Under the pieces are notes generated by a model, which was not told the origin of the DNA, did not search any database, and saw only the letters and a program-made list of their open reading frames with translations. From Lepisosteus oculatus (Eukaryota; Chordata; Actinopteri; Semionotiformes; Lepisosteidae): DNA of 64,000 nt. Positions within the stretch are counted from its first letter, which is position 1. Each line of letters opens with the position of its first letter. This document shows positions 11,420 to 24,349 of the stretch, in pieces. Location of the stretch: assembly GCF_040954835.1 (NCBI RefSeq), contig NC_090723.1, forward strand, positions 5,962,001 through 6,026,000, given 5' to 3'. Both the position numbers and the translations under genes were made by a program.

Positions 11420-12446
11420 CTCGCAGTGTTTGCGTCTTTGACGAGCCTGTGAGAATTGGGCATTTTCACGCCGCCTCGATTATAAACTGTGTGTGTGTGT
11501 TTTAACTGCTTCACCAGAGGGACGGGCCCCGAACAATTGAGCGCTGTTAAAAAGTTGATACGACAGCTCTATGTGGTACCGTGAAGAAATATTAACAATG
11601 TTTTAATGCGTTAAATTGTGTATATGCACAGAAAAATCGTGCATCTCCGTGCATGCTAAATGAAAACACCACGGCTTGCTTTCACTCTTTGGCGTTTTAT
11701 TTTTTATTTGCTCTCTTCTGAATGAAGGAGTCCGTCTGATTTATCATACTAGCAATAATTTAGTATTCTTTGACCACTATTGCCCGGTAGAGGACGCTAT
11801 GGGATCGGTCTTTGCAGTATAGCACCAGCGACAGTAAGTTTCTCTCTTCGGTCGCTTCGCCGCCTCCTGGGACTTGGCCCTAAGTAGTTTCAATAAGAAA
11901 CGCCTCCCCCGTTGTACACCGCTGGAAAGCGACAGAACTGTTTGCATTTACTGTGCATCTATAAGACGGTCTGCGCGATGATACCCTGCTAGGGACAGTG
12001 GAATAAATAGCAGCTCCACGGACGTCTAGTCTCCGTGACTGACAGAATGAACACCAGCAGCTCAGTGCAAACTAATGGGAAGCCAGAATTATTAAGACGG
12101 CGCTTCCCTGCTGTGAGTAATCTATTAAAGATCATATGCAATGCAGCAATCATCCCTGCTCAGGGCTTTTCAATATTGGCCTGTAGCTCCTATTTTCTAC
12201 CCGTTTATTTTCTGGCTGAGATCTGGAATACTTAATCACGCTCCTAATTGAATTCATTATTGATTTTTATACTTTAACAAAAAATCAGTATATCTTTTCA
12301 CTGCTAACACTGTAATTAGCCACTCTCAGTGGGGGGAAAGATCTCTAATTAAGAACTTCAAACTCAATTACGGGTTCAATTAAGTGACTGGGAAGCTCAG
12401 CAGTAAGGCTTAGCAGCAGACTCTGGGGTCACAGCCTACAGAACCA
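11420..12446. other. Intergenic sequence upstream of the TFIIIA-like gene
   Basis: AT-rich sequence with no exon that I can support. A short GT run lies near 11489-11501. It separates the TFIIIA-like promoter from a SINE3 fragment. Confidence 0.45.
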
Positions 12447-12717
12447 AAAGAGTAGGGGTGTAACCCCGGCATCTTGGCCAAATTTCCCATTGTCCCTGAC
12501 CAATCATGGCCTCCTAATAATCCCCCTCTATGAATTGGCTACATTACTCTGCTCTCCTCCCCACTGAGAGCTGGTGTGTGGGGAGTGTACTGGTGCACTA
12601 CGGCTGCCGTCACATCATCCAGGTGGGGCTGCACACTGGTGGTGGTGGAGGGGATCCCCATTACCTGTAAAGCGCTTTGAGTGGAGTGTCCAGAAAAGCA
12701 CTATATAAGTGTAAGCA

Positions 12718-12757
<40 letters not shown>
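12447..12757 (+). repeat. SINE3-like element, 5'-truncated, with (ATT)n tail
   Basis: The body contains AATCATGGCCTCCTAATAAT, then CTCCTCCCCACTGAGAGCTG, then GTAAAGCGCTTTGAGTGGAG and CACTATATAAGTGTAAGCAA, ending in (ATT)n at 12717-12757. This is the middle and CR1-like 3' tail of the SINE3 class. The 5S-rRNA-derived head seen in the copy at 17951 is missing, so this copy is 5'-truncated. Confidence 0.75.
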
Positions 12758-12758
<1 letters not shown>

Positions 12759-15700
12759 GAGCTAAACAGTTTCAACCTTTTGCCTTTGACCTTAGGCAGT
12801 AAATGATTTGAAGAGACCTAAAGGGTTTCAAATCGTATTCATCCTGAAATCCCACTTTTGCTCAGATCCGCAAATATTTGGAAACTGGACTTGGACTGCA
12901 TATATATATACATACAAGACTGTGGGAGGGCATTTGAGAAAGAAAGGAAACTCTTTTCACATATTTATTTCTGTAGAATTCATAATACTTTTAACCTAGC
13001 GTCTTCAGAACATAGAAAAGATAACATCACAGAGGTTTATTTTTTCAGTTACTCTGATTCTGTTTGGCGTTTCCTGAGTTTTCTCATCAAGGCACATACT
13101 GTATCTTAAACCGCACATCCTTGCAGTAGAAAGCTCTTCTAAAACCCTGAACAAGCGTCTCAGCCCACTCTCAGACTGTGCAGATACTTTCATTCCCCAG
13201 AACCTTGTCACTTCCAGTTCAGCTCTTGGATATTTAACTGAGCCCCAGTCTTAACTGATGGTTTGCTCGATTGTCCCTCTTGAAAAGTTTTGGAAATGTC
13301 ATTTAAAGTAAAAAAGAAGTAGTGGAAAACACAAAACACGAACATGTCTCATTAAAAAACTTAACACAAAGAACACAAGAAAGGTTAAAAAAAGGACAGA
13401 TGGCCATTGACCCTATGTTGTCACCCAGAAATTCCTTGGAAGAGTCCAAGGTATTGGCTGAAGCATTTTGCTGTAGGCCCCTACCACTCTGTATAAAGTA
13501 GTGCCTCCTCTTATCAGTTCTCCTTAATTTGCTCTTTGTTTCACTGTTGATTCTAAAACATGCCAATAAACTGTTGATTATCTTGAATGCTTGAATGAGG
13601 CTGCCTCCTATTTGCGTGAAGATTAAAATGATTCGGTACTTTTAACGTTTAGTGTGTTAATACGCCCAAAGGGACCCAGTGCCAGGAATTCAGCAACACC
13701 TTGCAGATTTTCTGCATCACTGGAACATGTCTTGTGGAGGCCGACAGGTTTCTCATATTTTTGGCCACTCAGCATGGTCACATCACTCTCCCATGCAAGG
13801 CTGTAGTTTACCTTGGCAACATCATTTTGTTGTTGGATTTCACAAATGAGACATTTTCTCACTTTTCTTTTTTACACTTCTGCTCTATATGCGTTTCTTG
13901 TTTTACACTTCCCGTGTCAGCCCAGAGCAAGGCCACACCTCTGAGTCAGCTGTGCCCTTTGTCAAAGGCACGCAGGTATATGTCGTGGTGGCAGTAGTAA
14001 AGGACAGACTCTCTCTGGCAGATTGTCGGCCTGGATCCTGGAACCACCAAACACCAGGCCACATTTTTCACCCTGAGCTCCAGTCCTGGCTCATTCACCG
14101 GAGCGATTTAAGCCCTGATCCTGAGACACCCCTGTGTCCTCTACCTGAGCCTATACTCATTGAGACCTGCCGATCCATGCTTTTCAGCTTCCTGCATGAC
14201 CAGACCTGATTCTTCACCTGGTTTTAAGAATGTTGCAGGCGGACTGTGGCGAAGTAATCAAGCTGGACAGGAGGCCAGTGAAAGATGTCCTGACAAACAT
14301 GGGAAAAACACTCCCGTCAAAAAAATCACTTTGTACTGCTGAGGTCCGCTTGCTGACCTTCCACACAGCCTGAAGTATGAAGCCCAAAAAGAGGATCAGA
14401 AGTCTTATAAACCCTAAAAAAGATCTGTACTATCAACTGGAGATAGCCCTACTGATTACAAGGTCATTTATTTAGAAGGCACAGGAGAAGGGCTTCTTCC
14501 GGAACAGAGCTGTTTCATCGGCTGTACCGCTTGGAAAACCCACCCATCATTCGACACCTGATAAGTAAAATCATTCGTTGCAGTGCAGCTGCACGGCGTG
14601 GCGGGGAATTGTGAGGGCACAACGCTGAGCTAGTTAATCGTGTCTGAGCTGCAGTAATGCTTCAGCAGAATCACGGGCTCCTCTGTGCTGGCACGGTAGG
14701 ATTTTCCATTCCCAAGTACTGGCAGCTCATAGCTCTCTTGTCATGGTGTTTACCCACTGACCTGGCTCTGGCCCAGACCCCCAGCTTCTCCTGCTGTGTT
14801 GTGTGGGTAACCCACGCTCCACAGACGTCAACCTGTGATGGTTGTGACAGGAGGGCAGTAAACGCAGTGTCTGTTTATTCTTCCGCGTTGTGGTCACTGT
14901 AGAGAGAAAGCTGCAGGAAGGCATCTCGTGTCACAGGATCCCTGAAGAAAACATTGCTCAGCTAGTCGACTTTTTTTTTTTAAACAGACCTGCAATTATC
15001 TTTGCAGCGTAGTAATTATGGATTTTGTGGTTTATCGCTAGGATTGGAATTATGGTTAAAAATGATAAATCCCTGGGAAGCAAGGAATTGTTTGTTTGTT
15101 TTTTGCAAGGCAGAAACAAAAGATGCTCCTGGACGGACGAGGAATTCTAGATTCTTTTAAAATGTCGAATGTCTTGCCTGTCAAAACGTGTACGTCTCGC
15201 CACAGTCTCCACCATCTCCTAGCCTGGAGACCTGAGGCTCTGTCCTTAGTTTTGGTTACAAGCCACATCCAGCAGGATGTCTTTATAATGTGGCCCCTTC
15301 CAGATACAAATCCACAGCTGGATCCATCTGCTAGGATTTCAAATTGGTTACCCTACAGTAATTGTCAAGTCAGATTCTGTGCCAACTTAAATAGACGAAG
15401 TTCCAGATTCCAGCTGGATCCTCTAGAATAAATACTCATTAATTCATAGCTTTTCACAGACGCAAACCTACACTATATACGTACACCCACAGCGTACGTT
15501 CACAGTAAATACATTTTGTCTTAACGTCTTAGTGCAGGTCATGTGTCTGCTTTTCTGTCTGCCGACTACTGGATTTGCAACAACAAAAAATCATTTGATA
15601 AAAAAAGAACCCGGCCACACTTTGAATCAGAGAGGATGTCTGCCCTGCGCGCTCTGGCGACGGGACGGGCTCTTGCGTCGGGGCCAGGACAGGCACTGGC

Positions 15701-15766
15701 AGCGCACCTGGAGCCCAGCGGCAGGAGGGGATGAGACAGGGCAGGGGGACACACCTGCAGCCCCGC
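12758..15766. other. Intergenic sequence, no gene recognised
   Basis: No spliced or single-exon gene could be supported. It contains a diverged antisense LINE fragment (13430-13570, listed separately) and otherwise unique-looking sequence. No poly(A) signal for the sialyltransferase gene was found in the first few hundred bases past its stop. Confidence 0.4.
13430..13570 (-). repeat. Diverged CR1/L2-like LINE fragment
   Basis: The minus strand matches the order of motifs seen in the better copies at 24.4, 50.8 and 61.6 kb: a segment ending at AGGAGGCACTACTTTATACA followed by the region encoding the end of the reverse transcriptase frame. It is short and strongly diverged. Confidence 0.35.
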
Positions 15767-18700
15767 CTAGCAGCTGCCCAGGTGAACCCTGATCACGCCC
15801 TGGCTGTGCAGCCTCAGCAGCTGCTCGAACTCCGCCGGCATGGCGTGGAAGCTTTTCTTGGACTGCTGGTCGTCGTAGTAGTGGTTGGTGAGGTGCTGCT
15901 TGCTGAAGGGGTGCAGGGAGAAAGGCCAGAAGCCGTAGAGTGTGACGCTGGCGCAGAGCTCCAGGGCCAGGCTGGCCACGATCAGCCCCGTGCTCAGCCT
16001 CACGGTCCGCAGCCCGTGCGCCTTCCAGAACCGGGCCAGGTTCTGCAGGTACTCGGGGTTGAGGAAGACGGCCCGCACGGGGCTGTTGAAGTCCTGCAGG
16101 GTGTAGACCGCCCGGAGAGACACGGGGGTGTTGTGCCCGTACGAGAACGCGGGTAGCGCCAGCATCGGCTGCCCATAGTCGCCCAGGCTCTCCACGAACG
16201 GGCGCCGGAGCTCCATCAGCCCCTCGAACCTGCAGGAGAGGAAGAGGCGCCGTCAGGCCCAGTTTCCCGGCGGCTGGTGAAAATAATAGAGGTTTCCACG
16301 GCGCCCAACGGGAGGGCGCGAACCCGGCGCCGTTCCTTCGGGATCGGCAGGGAAACACAAATCAGGAGACAGCCCTGGGAATGCTTTTTTTATACTGCGA
16401 GGTAGGAAAGAATCTGTCACGCCCTCTGCAGCCAGAGGGCGCTCCTTCTCTGTCCTGTCCCTAGTTTCCGGTCTGCTGTCCTTCCTGTCCCTCTCTTTCC
16501 CTTGGGCTATATATTTCCGGGTCTTGCACTCTGTCCTCGCTCAGCACTGACGTTCGGATGTCCTGAGACCCGCCTAGCACCAGGGCGCCCCACGTCCGCT
16601 CCCGGAGGGCATTGGTTTCTACACGGCATTCCTGAACTCTTTGCACTAACGAGCTCGGGCCTTTTTCCCGTCTCGCAGCTACGCATATGGGTCTTTTTCC
16701 GCTCTCCTGCTCCCCACGGTTAGTCCCTTTGGACGTCCGTGACAGAATCGTTGTTGCTGAGCGCATCTCAAACCGCAAAATGTACACAGCAACGTGTGAA
16801 ACCTCCCATTTCCACCACAAAATAGACGACATCACGCTGGAACGCTGTGCGGGGAACTGTCTGCTGCAGGGGATTGCTCCTACATCAGCCATCGCAGAGA
16901 CTAGTGAGCAGGAAGGGCCGCACCGCGTCGCGATTCGCACAAACCCTCGCTGGACCGCGGGTGGGCCAAACCGAGACCATACAGTACTTTCACAAAGGTC
17001 CCGATTTTGTGCAGGATTCAGAATTTTGCACAATTTTGCGATGCCACCAATGAATTCATTCTGTTACCGAGATGTAATAACCGGTCTGAGAAATTGGGAC
17101 TGCAGTTGCCCTTTAAGGGATTCATGCATTAAAGAGTGCGAGCCAGTGACACCACTTTATGTGGACAAGCTACCCAGACATGCTGTTGACACTGATGCCC
17201 CGGGCCGTCTCAGGAAAATGGATGGACGAGATACTTGAATCAATTATCGTCTGACACCCAACCAGGCGAACAGACAATCCAAATGGCCTTTTCTGTAGAC
17301 TCTTTCTTCTTCCTCTTCCCTTTCAGGAGCTGGTCGGCCTTTCAGCATCGGGGCCAAGAAACCTAATTTGGATCCTTGAATACAAAACATCCCTGCTTGA
17401 CAAAAAAGAAATGAAAGGTTCCCTTGCTCTGTCCACTGACGTTTTATTCGTGTGCAGTGCTACAGAACCATTAATCTCTGGAAAGAAGGGCTCGGCTCTG
17501 ATGATGTCGGCCTGAAATATTCAGGCCTCTGCTCATTATGTGCAACTCTGAAGAAAAAGTCCCACTCCTGACCGTTTAACTAGTGTGGCCTTCTCCTGTC
17601 AGCAGCCCAGCTGAACTGGGGCTCCAGTTAATGACTAGCAGGAGCAGTGATTTGCTCTTTAAACGAGATGAGCTTGACAGCACTTAGAAAGACCAGCCCT
17701 CAGCTCACCTTTCCAGCAGGATGCTGGGATTGGCCGTCACCAGGTCTGTCTTGTTGCCCACATCGTCCTGATACTTCCTGTCCACAGGAGGCAGGTTACA
17801 TCTGTGCAGAGATCCCATCAGGTCACGCACACCAATTTAGCAGAGAACAACAACAAAAAAAGAGAAACACAAAGAGGAATGTACAGGCTTCCATACAAAC
17901 AGAGAGACACAAAAATCACATTTCTGTGCAAAATGTTCTCAAACAAATTCGTCCTAGGGCATCACCCTGTCTGTTGGCAACCCACTGAAGCTCAGCAGGT
18001 GTGAGCCTGGCCAGTACCTCCTCTGAAAGCTAAGGCTGCTTCTGGAAGAGGTGTTAGTGGGGCCAGTAGGGGGCACTCATCCTGCGGTCTGTGTGGGTCC
18101 TAATGCCCCAGTGTAGTGACGGGGACACTATCCTGTAAAAAGGTACCATCCTTCGGATGTTATATAGGATGTGTGAGGTCCTGACTCTTAGCGTTCATTA
18201 AAAATCCCAGGGCATATCTCTAAAAGAGTGTTACTCTGGTGTCCTGTCCAGATTTCCTTTCTTGCCTTTTCCAATCATGGCCTCCTCATAATCCCATCTC
18301 TGAACTGGCTTCATCACTCTGCTCTCCTCCCCACTGAGAGCTGGTGTGTGGGAAACGTTCTGGCGTGTCGTCCAGGTGGGGCTGCACACTGGTGCTGGTG
18401 GAGGGGAGTCCCCACCCAGACAAACGTGAGATTAACCCCATCGCACCATCATCCCTCCCACTCTTTCTGTATCTCACCCCACCTAATGACGAACTGGGCG
18501 CCGTCGATCTCCTCTCCACAGCTGCTGTTGGCAAGAATCCCCCCGTTCCCCACCACCGCACAGGACTGGAAGCTCACGTTCCCAAAGGGATGCTCCTGGA
18601 AGAGTGGGGAACGGCACCCAGTCACACACACTGCAGTGCGACGCGGCAGGCTGGGAAAGTCTCTGACATCACAGTGCCAGGGGACTGCCCCGAAGCTCAA

Positions 18701-20752
18701 GCCCAGTTCCCCCACACCAGCCTGCCCACTGTCTAGACATGAGTGCAGCTGACCTGTGACACACCTGCTAGGAGGCAGGCCTTCTCCCAGAGAGCAACAG
18801 TCAGCCTTGCAGTGGGCAGCACTGTGCAGATGTGCTGGATGTGCCTTCCAAAACGTAGTTCATTGTCAATGGTCATCGCCGTGTTAAATACAAGCCATTC
18901 GACGATTTTTTTTAAATTCCAGCTTTCTAAACACTTTACTCAACTGTCTGCAGACTGCTGGAGCAGAAAGATCCTTTTAGTCAGGTTGATTTGTATATAT
19001 ATGGTACAGAAGGCTTTAAGCATGAACTCCTTCTTGTTCTCAGTATTGTACATTTTCAGTGAAGGATTCCACTGCATCTCTCTTCCACGTTTACACAAGG
19101 ACTAAACAATAGTACACAATAGCTGTACACAATCCCCCTCCTGTCCTGAGACAACAGGAGCCCACCTTGGGGAAGGTGCTGTACAGCTTGGGGGTGACCT
19201 CGACGGGCTTCCTCCTCTCGCCATCGTACGTGACCTTTGACCCCAGCAAGGTGTTGGCCTGGGTGATGATGGCCCTGGAGAAGCCCTGGCACTTCATATT
19301 GAGCTGTGCCCTGGAAGGGAAACACAATCAGCACGGAGAACGCACCCGGTCAGCAAAGCAGGACGACAACATGTGTTTAATATGTTTCCAAATTCACTTC
19401 AGCACTGTGATTGAAATCCCAGGGGCTGCATACAGAAAACTTTTGACTGCTAGGTTAAATGACCATCTCATGCTTTTCTGGGTGAGAAAACAACACCAAT
19501 AAGTGTCAAAACATTTTCAGAGTGCTGATTTAAGAGTTGCTAAAACAGGTTTGAGTACATCTTATACATTATGCAAACTTAGTGGCTCTTGCCTACTTGA
19601 CAAAATGTGTTGCAAGTTTAAAAGCAAAACTATTGTATGAATAACAGTGCATAAGACAACTGGCTGAAAAGGTTGATTTACCCATTTTAATCATTAAATT
19701 AACATCTTGTCTTATAACTTCAATGCAATGTGGTAGAGAGACCTACGATCTTTTGACCTAATTGGCAAACGAGATTTTTTTTAAAGTTTGAATTACACAA
19801 TAAAGACCTTGGATGTCATTTGAAAATTGCCCTTTTACCTGAAAGTCTGCAGTCTGCTTTCCTGTTTCCGCCATGTCTGAGAGTGTACCTGCGCAAGCTT
19901 GTCAATATTGGCCTTTTCCCTGAACACACACACAAGAGAGACAGAGACGGCCTGAGCACAGAAGACACAGGTAGCTCAGAACTTCCCAGTATACCTCCAC
20001 ACAAAACAGCTCCCAGAGCATGCAGGGATGCACAAACTTCCTTCAGTGACAATAATGCCTAACTCAAATTCATTTTTTGACCAGGAACAGACAGTGTCTA
20101 TTGGAGCAGGGATACCACTGACTCCCTTGTCTGGCCCTCCGCAGCCCCTCACTCGCACAAAATCTCCACCCCTGATTCCTGATCCTTCCTCACCTCATCC
20201 TCAGCTCCTGGTCCCCTCCCTGCACCTCTCTCCAACCCGACCCGCTCCTTCTCTCCCTCTCTGTCACCCCCTATGCCTCTGCACATCCAGAACTGTGCTG
20301 CTCGGGAACATATTACACCTGTGCGGGCACCCCTGCACAGGCTGCCTGTGAGCTTTAGAATTGACTAGAAGATTTTGCTTGCTGTTGACCTTTCCATGTG
20401 TTCACGCTACTGCCCCATGCTATCGTAAACGACTGCTTGCTCCAGCTCCAGACTTTCAGGTCTACTTCCCAATTTAAACCTTGTGTCCCAGGGATTAAGC
20501 TTTCTGTTCTGACGCCCCCCATTCTCTGGAATGACCTGCCCTATAATATAAGGGCCGCCCAGTCCTTGGCAGCTTTGAAATCAAGAGCAAAAACATACAG
20601 TATCTGTACAAGAAAGCTTTTGCTCTTCCCTTCTTTTACCTTGTTGTATTGTTTTGTATATAATTATAAATTAATGATATTGTCTGATTTTATTCTGTAT
20701 TTTATTAATTGGGATGATATATTCAATTGTACTGTACAGTTTAAAGACTGAA

Positions 20753-20784
<32 letters not shown>

Positions 20785-21411
20785 CATCCCCCTCTGCCCT
20801 TGGCCTTTATGGCTTTGGCTACTATTACTCTCTGAATTGAGAGTTACTATACCTGCCTCTCTGTCTGTGTTGTCCCTGCCAGCTTACCTGACAGCAAACT
20901 CCCTTTTATTTTTCTTTACTCCCCCTGACTGCCATTCCCCTCCCCCCCCCCTTTTGGCACAGCTCTCTTCCCCCCCCCCCGCACACACACCTGCATTCCT
21001 TGCACTGTGTGGCCGCCTGCTTCCCCGCCACCAGCTTTAAAGCGCCCCTCGCCGCCTCGCTCCTGCAGGGACACACAAGCACAGGCTCAGCACAGGCCAG
21101 GGCACCAGCTCTGGGGGCTCACGATGAGCCCCGGATGTCCTTGGTTCTCCTTTACCGAGCTGTCGCAGAGCCGCCCAGTGTGTGCCCGTGGGTTCGCCTG
21201 GCATCTCTGCCCTGCTGGGCTCTGGCTTGACTGAACTCCCATGATGCCTTCCTGCCTGGCCTTTTTTACTGGGGCCTTGGCGTGACTGTCATGGCAGAGC
21301 GTGGAGGACTTACCTGTTGCTCAGGGTGGACCAGAGGCTCGTCACCATGATCCCCACGATGACCAGGCACAGCGTCAAGGAAAAGAGCAACATCAGCAGT
21401 GCCTTCCTCAT
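15767..21411 (-). CDS. Alpha-2,8-sialyltransferase, ST8SIA family (ST8SIA1/5/6/7 group), six exons
   Basis: Exons on the minus strand are 21411-21314, 19919-19839, 19310-19166, 18595-18483, 17801-17709 and 16229-15767. They keep phase and give 330 codons. Residues about 4-26 form a signal anchor, as expected of a Golgi type II membrane enzyme. Sialylmotif L starts at C120 (CAVVGNGGIL, then CNLPP and TANPS near 173), motif S spans about 254-277 (RLSTG ... YGF), motif III is H293-Y-Y-D, and motif VS has H305 and E310. The four cysteines that pair in this family (C120 with C269, C134 with C330) are all present, so it looks catalytically intact. Such enzymes transfer sialic acid from CMP-sialic acid onto sialylated glycolipids or glycoproteins. 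Motif wording lies between ST8SIA1, 5 and 6; the fish-retained ST8SIA7 group is possible, so no symbol is given. SINE3 and L2-like insertions lie in its introns. Confidence 0.92.
17951..18413 (+). repeat. SINE3-like element with 5S-rRNA-derived head, 3'-truncated
   Basis: The head GTCCTAGGGCATCACCCTG ... GAAGCTCAGCAGG ... GCCTGGCCAGTACCTC follows 5S rRNA order (GCCTACGGCCATACC, GAAGCTAAGCAGGG, GCCTGGTTAGTAC). The body continues through CTAATGCCCCAGTGTAGTGA and CATTAAAAATCCCAGGGCAT to the region also found at 12447. The 3' end with AAAGCGCTTTGAG is missing. It stands in the intron between exons 5 and 4 of the sialyltransferase gene, only 69 bases from exon 4, in the opposite direction to the gene. 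Confidence 0.78.
20270..20784 (+). repeat. L2-like LINE 3' end with (ATT)n tail
   Basis: Translated pieces resemble the end of L2-type ORF2: an HITPV ... LPVSFRIDYK segment near 20310-20380 and NDLPYNIRAAQSLAALKSRA near 20530-20590. An AT-rich 3' UTR and an (ATT)n tail (20752-20784) follow. The frame is interrupted. It lies antisense in intron 1 of the sialyltransferase gene. Confidence 0.7.
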
Positions 21412-22329
21412 CCCTCTCCGTCCCGGTCGCTCCTCCTCCTCCTCTCGCGCGCGCTCTGTAAGATCTGCTCCTCTCCCCTACCACCCCCCACCCCGGCACC
21501 CCTCTGCTCTCCTGTGCTTCTCCCTGCCTCTCTCTACACCTCCACTCCGGACCTCCTGCCTTCCCTGACCGTCTTACCCTGCATACCCCCAATTTTCTGC
21601 CCACTCTCTCCTCTCCTCCTCTCTCTCTCCCGTCTCTCTCTCCCAAGTCTGCAGCGAGCCTGTTTCTTTCCTCTCCGCAATCTGAAAATTTCAGAAATGC
21701 CTCCTTGTGCTTTTTCAAATAACCCCCCCTCCTCTCTCTCTCTGCCTCTTGAGCAGAGAATTCAGCACAGCTGCTAGCTGGAGTCGCCTAGGACTGAATT
21801 AGCTCCTGTTCTGTCCCGGGAGCTGTGAAGGGGGGTACCCGGGGGCTGAAATGGGGGGATGGGACTATCTGTGGACTCGGTTCATGTGAAGGCAGCCTTG
21901 GACAACCAATCAGGGTCCGCCGGGGACCCGGGTGGACGTGTGTGTGTGTGTGTGGAATCCGACGGCAGCCGCTGGAAACCAATCCCATCGCCCGGCGCCC
22001 CCTCCTCTCCGCGTTTCTCACCGGATTCCTCCTGAACTTTCTTTCCCACACAAACTAAATGGGGAAACGTCAACAGGAGAAAACAAACAAACACTTAAGT
22101 TGTACAAAAGCCTCTTCCCCAATCTTCCTGCCAACCACTCGTTTTCAGACGCGATCCTGCGAACTGTCCTCTTCTGCAAACCCCCGGCAGCTGCGATTTC
22201 TAAGGAGATATCGTTTCGCGGTGTCTGATCTGCAAGCAGACAGGCGACATGAGAACAGGAGTTGCTCTATGTCTAAGTCCTCTTCACTCGAGCTCTTCGG
22301 GTTGTGTATAAAGGCTGCTGCCCACAGGT

Positions 22330-22880
22330 GCTGGTCAACCAGAAACCGCACGGGCGTTAGTCCGGTTTACGCCTGATCGGGTATTTCTGACGGTGCAATC
22401 CGGACACGAGCCTTCTCCCGGAATAACGTGCAGTTTCGAGCAGCGGCTACTTCTCTGGAAGTGGCTGAAAGAGCCGGCCTGGTTAACGGGTCCCGGCAGG
22501 CGCGCAGCTGCAGAAATGTCTGATCCGGTCCCAGGAGGGCGATGATCTCCGAGGCATCGCCGACAAACACCGGCGCACTTCCGTAGCGCTGCTCCAGACC
22601 TGTCACGCCGGCAGGCGCGGCCTTCAAAGGAGCCGGGAGAGGGGATTAGACGGCTTTCCTTCTTCCGCTGCCTCGGTCTCCGGCGGCGCTGCACAGAGCT
22701 GGGAGTTAACCCTTCCTCCCCCCCGCCCCCCTTCGAGGGCAGCTGGGCGCGCAGGATCGGGGGTCTGCCGCGCACTCCTTTTCCGACATGAACGCGCGGT
22801 TTGCTGTGCGGTTGTGTTGTGCCGGCGCACAGGTTCTGTTCTCGCCTGCCGTCACTTCGGACAGTTCAGATCATCTCCAC
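22330..22880. promoter_or_regulatory. CpG-rich region upstream of the sialyltransferase gene
   Basis: CpG dinucleotides are dense here compared with the flanks, about 0.9-1.5 kb upstream of the first coding exon at 21411. It may be the promoter, with a 5' UTR reaching or spliced into that exon. No donor for a non-coding exon could be fixed with confidence. An open minus-strand frame at 22367-22627 has no ATG and is probably a by-product of GC richness. Confidence 0.4.
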
Positions 22881-23054
22881 ACAATCTTCATTAGATTATC
22901 TGCCCTGACTGGGGACAGGACAGCCTGCTCTGAGCTCTGTGGATCACTTGTCTCCGTGTTTTCGACAGATCACGCACGTTTTAGCGAGTGTGGAGTGGGA
23001 CATACAGAGTATATACTGCATGGACATATTTGTTCCTATATTTATACAGAAATG

Positions 23055-23365
23055 GCGCACAGTGGTTAGCCTCGCTGGGTTGAGTTCCCGGGGTGCTGTC
23101 CGTGTGGAGTTTGGATGTTCTCCCTGTGTTTGAGAGTCAGCTCCAGTCTCCTCCCACAGTCCCCTCCTCCTGCAGTGCCCAGACGTGCTGCCAGGGTCAC
23201 TGGCTTCTGGGAAAACTGGCCCTGGTGTGTTCGTGTGGGTGTGTGAGTCTGTCTGCCCTGCGAAGGACTGGCGTCCCAGCCAGAGCGTAGCCCACCTTGC
23301 GCCTGCTGCTGGCCAGGATAGACTCGGGCTCCCCCTCAGCCCTGAACTGGATAAAGCAGTTTGAC
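23055..23365 (+). repeat. Dispersed repeat of the type containing GGACTGGCGTCCCA
   Basis: It runs from GCACAGTGGTTAGC through GTTTGGATGTTCTCCCTGTG, CCTCCCACAGTCC and CTGCGAAGGACTGGCGTCCC to GAACTGGATAAAGCAG. This order of motifs is a very common interspersed repeat of fish genomes. A relative lies at 31110-31352. The family name is not certain to me. Confidence 0.65.
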
Positions 23366-24349
23366 AAAGGCCAAGGCTCGTGCCAAACATGAACATGATT
23401 ATGTTTGAGTCTAGGCATCTCTGTCGGTGTGTGTGTGTGTTAGTGAGAGGAAGAACTGAATCTTTCCCAACTCCTTTAGCACAGGTGGAACGCAGTGATG
23501 CATAGTTCCAGTGCACACAGAACCACCTGTCTGGGCTGACTGTTGAGTACTGTCTGCAAGGGAAGCCGGTTATTGTACCCCGACACACAGCCCCCTCTGG
23601 ACTCGTGTAACTAACACTGCACCCCCTGGACCTCACGGGGTTGGCCAGAGGGGGCGTGGCTGAGGCCTGGCTGGGCTGCTCTGTGTGGGCAATACGAGAA
23701 AAGGCCCCAAAAAAAGGCAATTCTAACCTGTCAGGGGGCCGAATAATGTGAAGGAAACCACCCAGAGCACTCAGACAGCGTGTCACAAGGGAAACAAATC
23801 CAAACCTTAAAGACATGAAGAGGTCTCTACAACTAACTGCGATCGAATAAACGAATGCTGGAGTATGGTAGTGGGTTTTAAGACTGGATTCAAAAGCACT
23901 CTCTGATTTGCAAAATCCCATATGGGCTGGGAGGTCATTCTATAGCGTCTGAGCAACACGTGCTGCCCCGCTTGTCCAAACGCAATCAAATACCTTCGCT
24001 TCCTCCTTACCTCTATGAGGAGTCACGCGAATCCTGTATGCCAGCGAATTTATCATTTTGCGTCTCGTACTGTATCTGTCACGAGGGAGTAGAGCACTCG
24101 TCCGCAACAACAGACCTGATCTGTACAGTGCGGTGATTGTTCAGCCTTGGCTGGAGGGACAGGGTTATTGGAGGAGAGCGCCTCATTTGTCTCCGTGTCC
24201 TCGCTTGACCCCCTCAGTTTATCTGGGGGGCAGCTCTGCAGAGGCTGTGCTTATTTAACACGACACACAGGTGGGTCGTGAGGTTTTTCCCAGGCAATCG
24301 ATCTTAGAATTTCACCCCGCTGTTTCGTGAGGGCACCCCAGGGTTTTGG

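Noticed and set aside
15627-16358. Long minus-strand frame of 243 codons over the last sialyltransferase exon
   Set aside because: It is a shifted frame of the true exon; the correct frame carries the S, III and VS sialylmotifs.
18000-18440. A 5S rRNA gene or pseudogene
   Set aside because: The 5S-like stretch is only the head of a SINE3 element, followed by its typical body.
22367-22627. Minus-strand open frame of about 86 codons with a protein-like composition in a CpG-rich region
   Set aside because: It has no ATG, no convincing acceptor-donor pair, and no family resemblance that I recognise. GC-rich DNA readily gives such frames.
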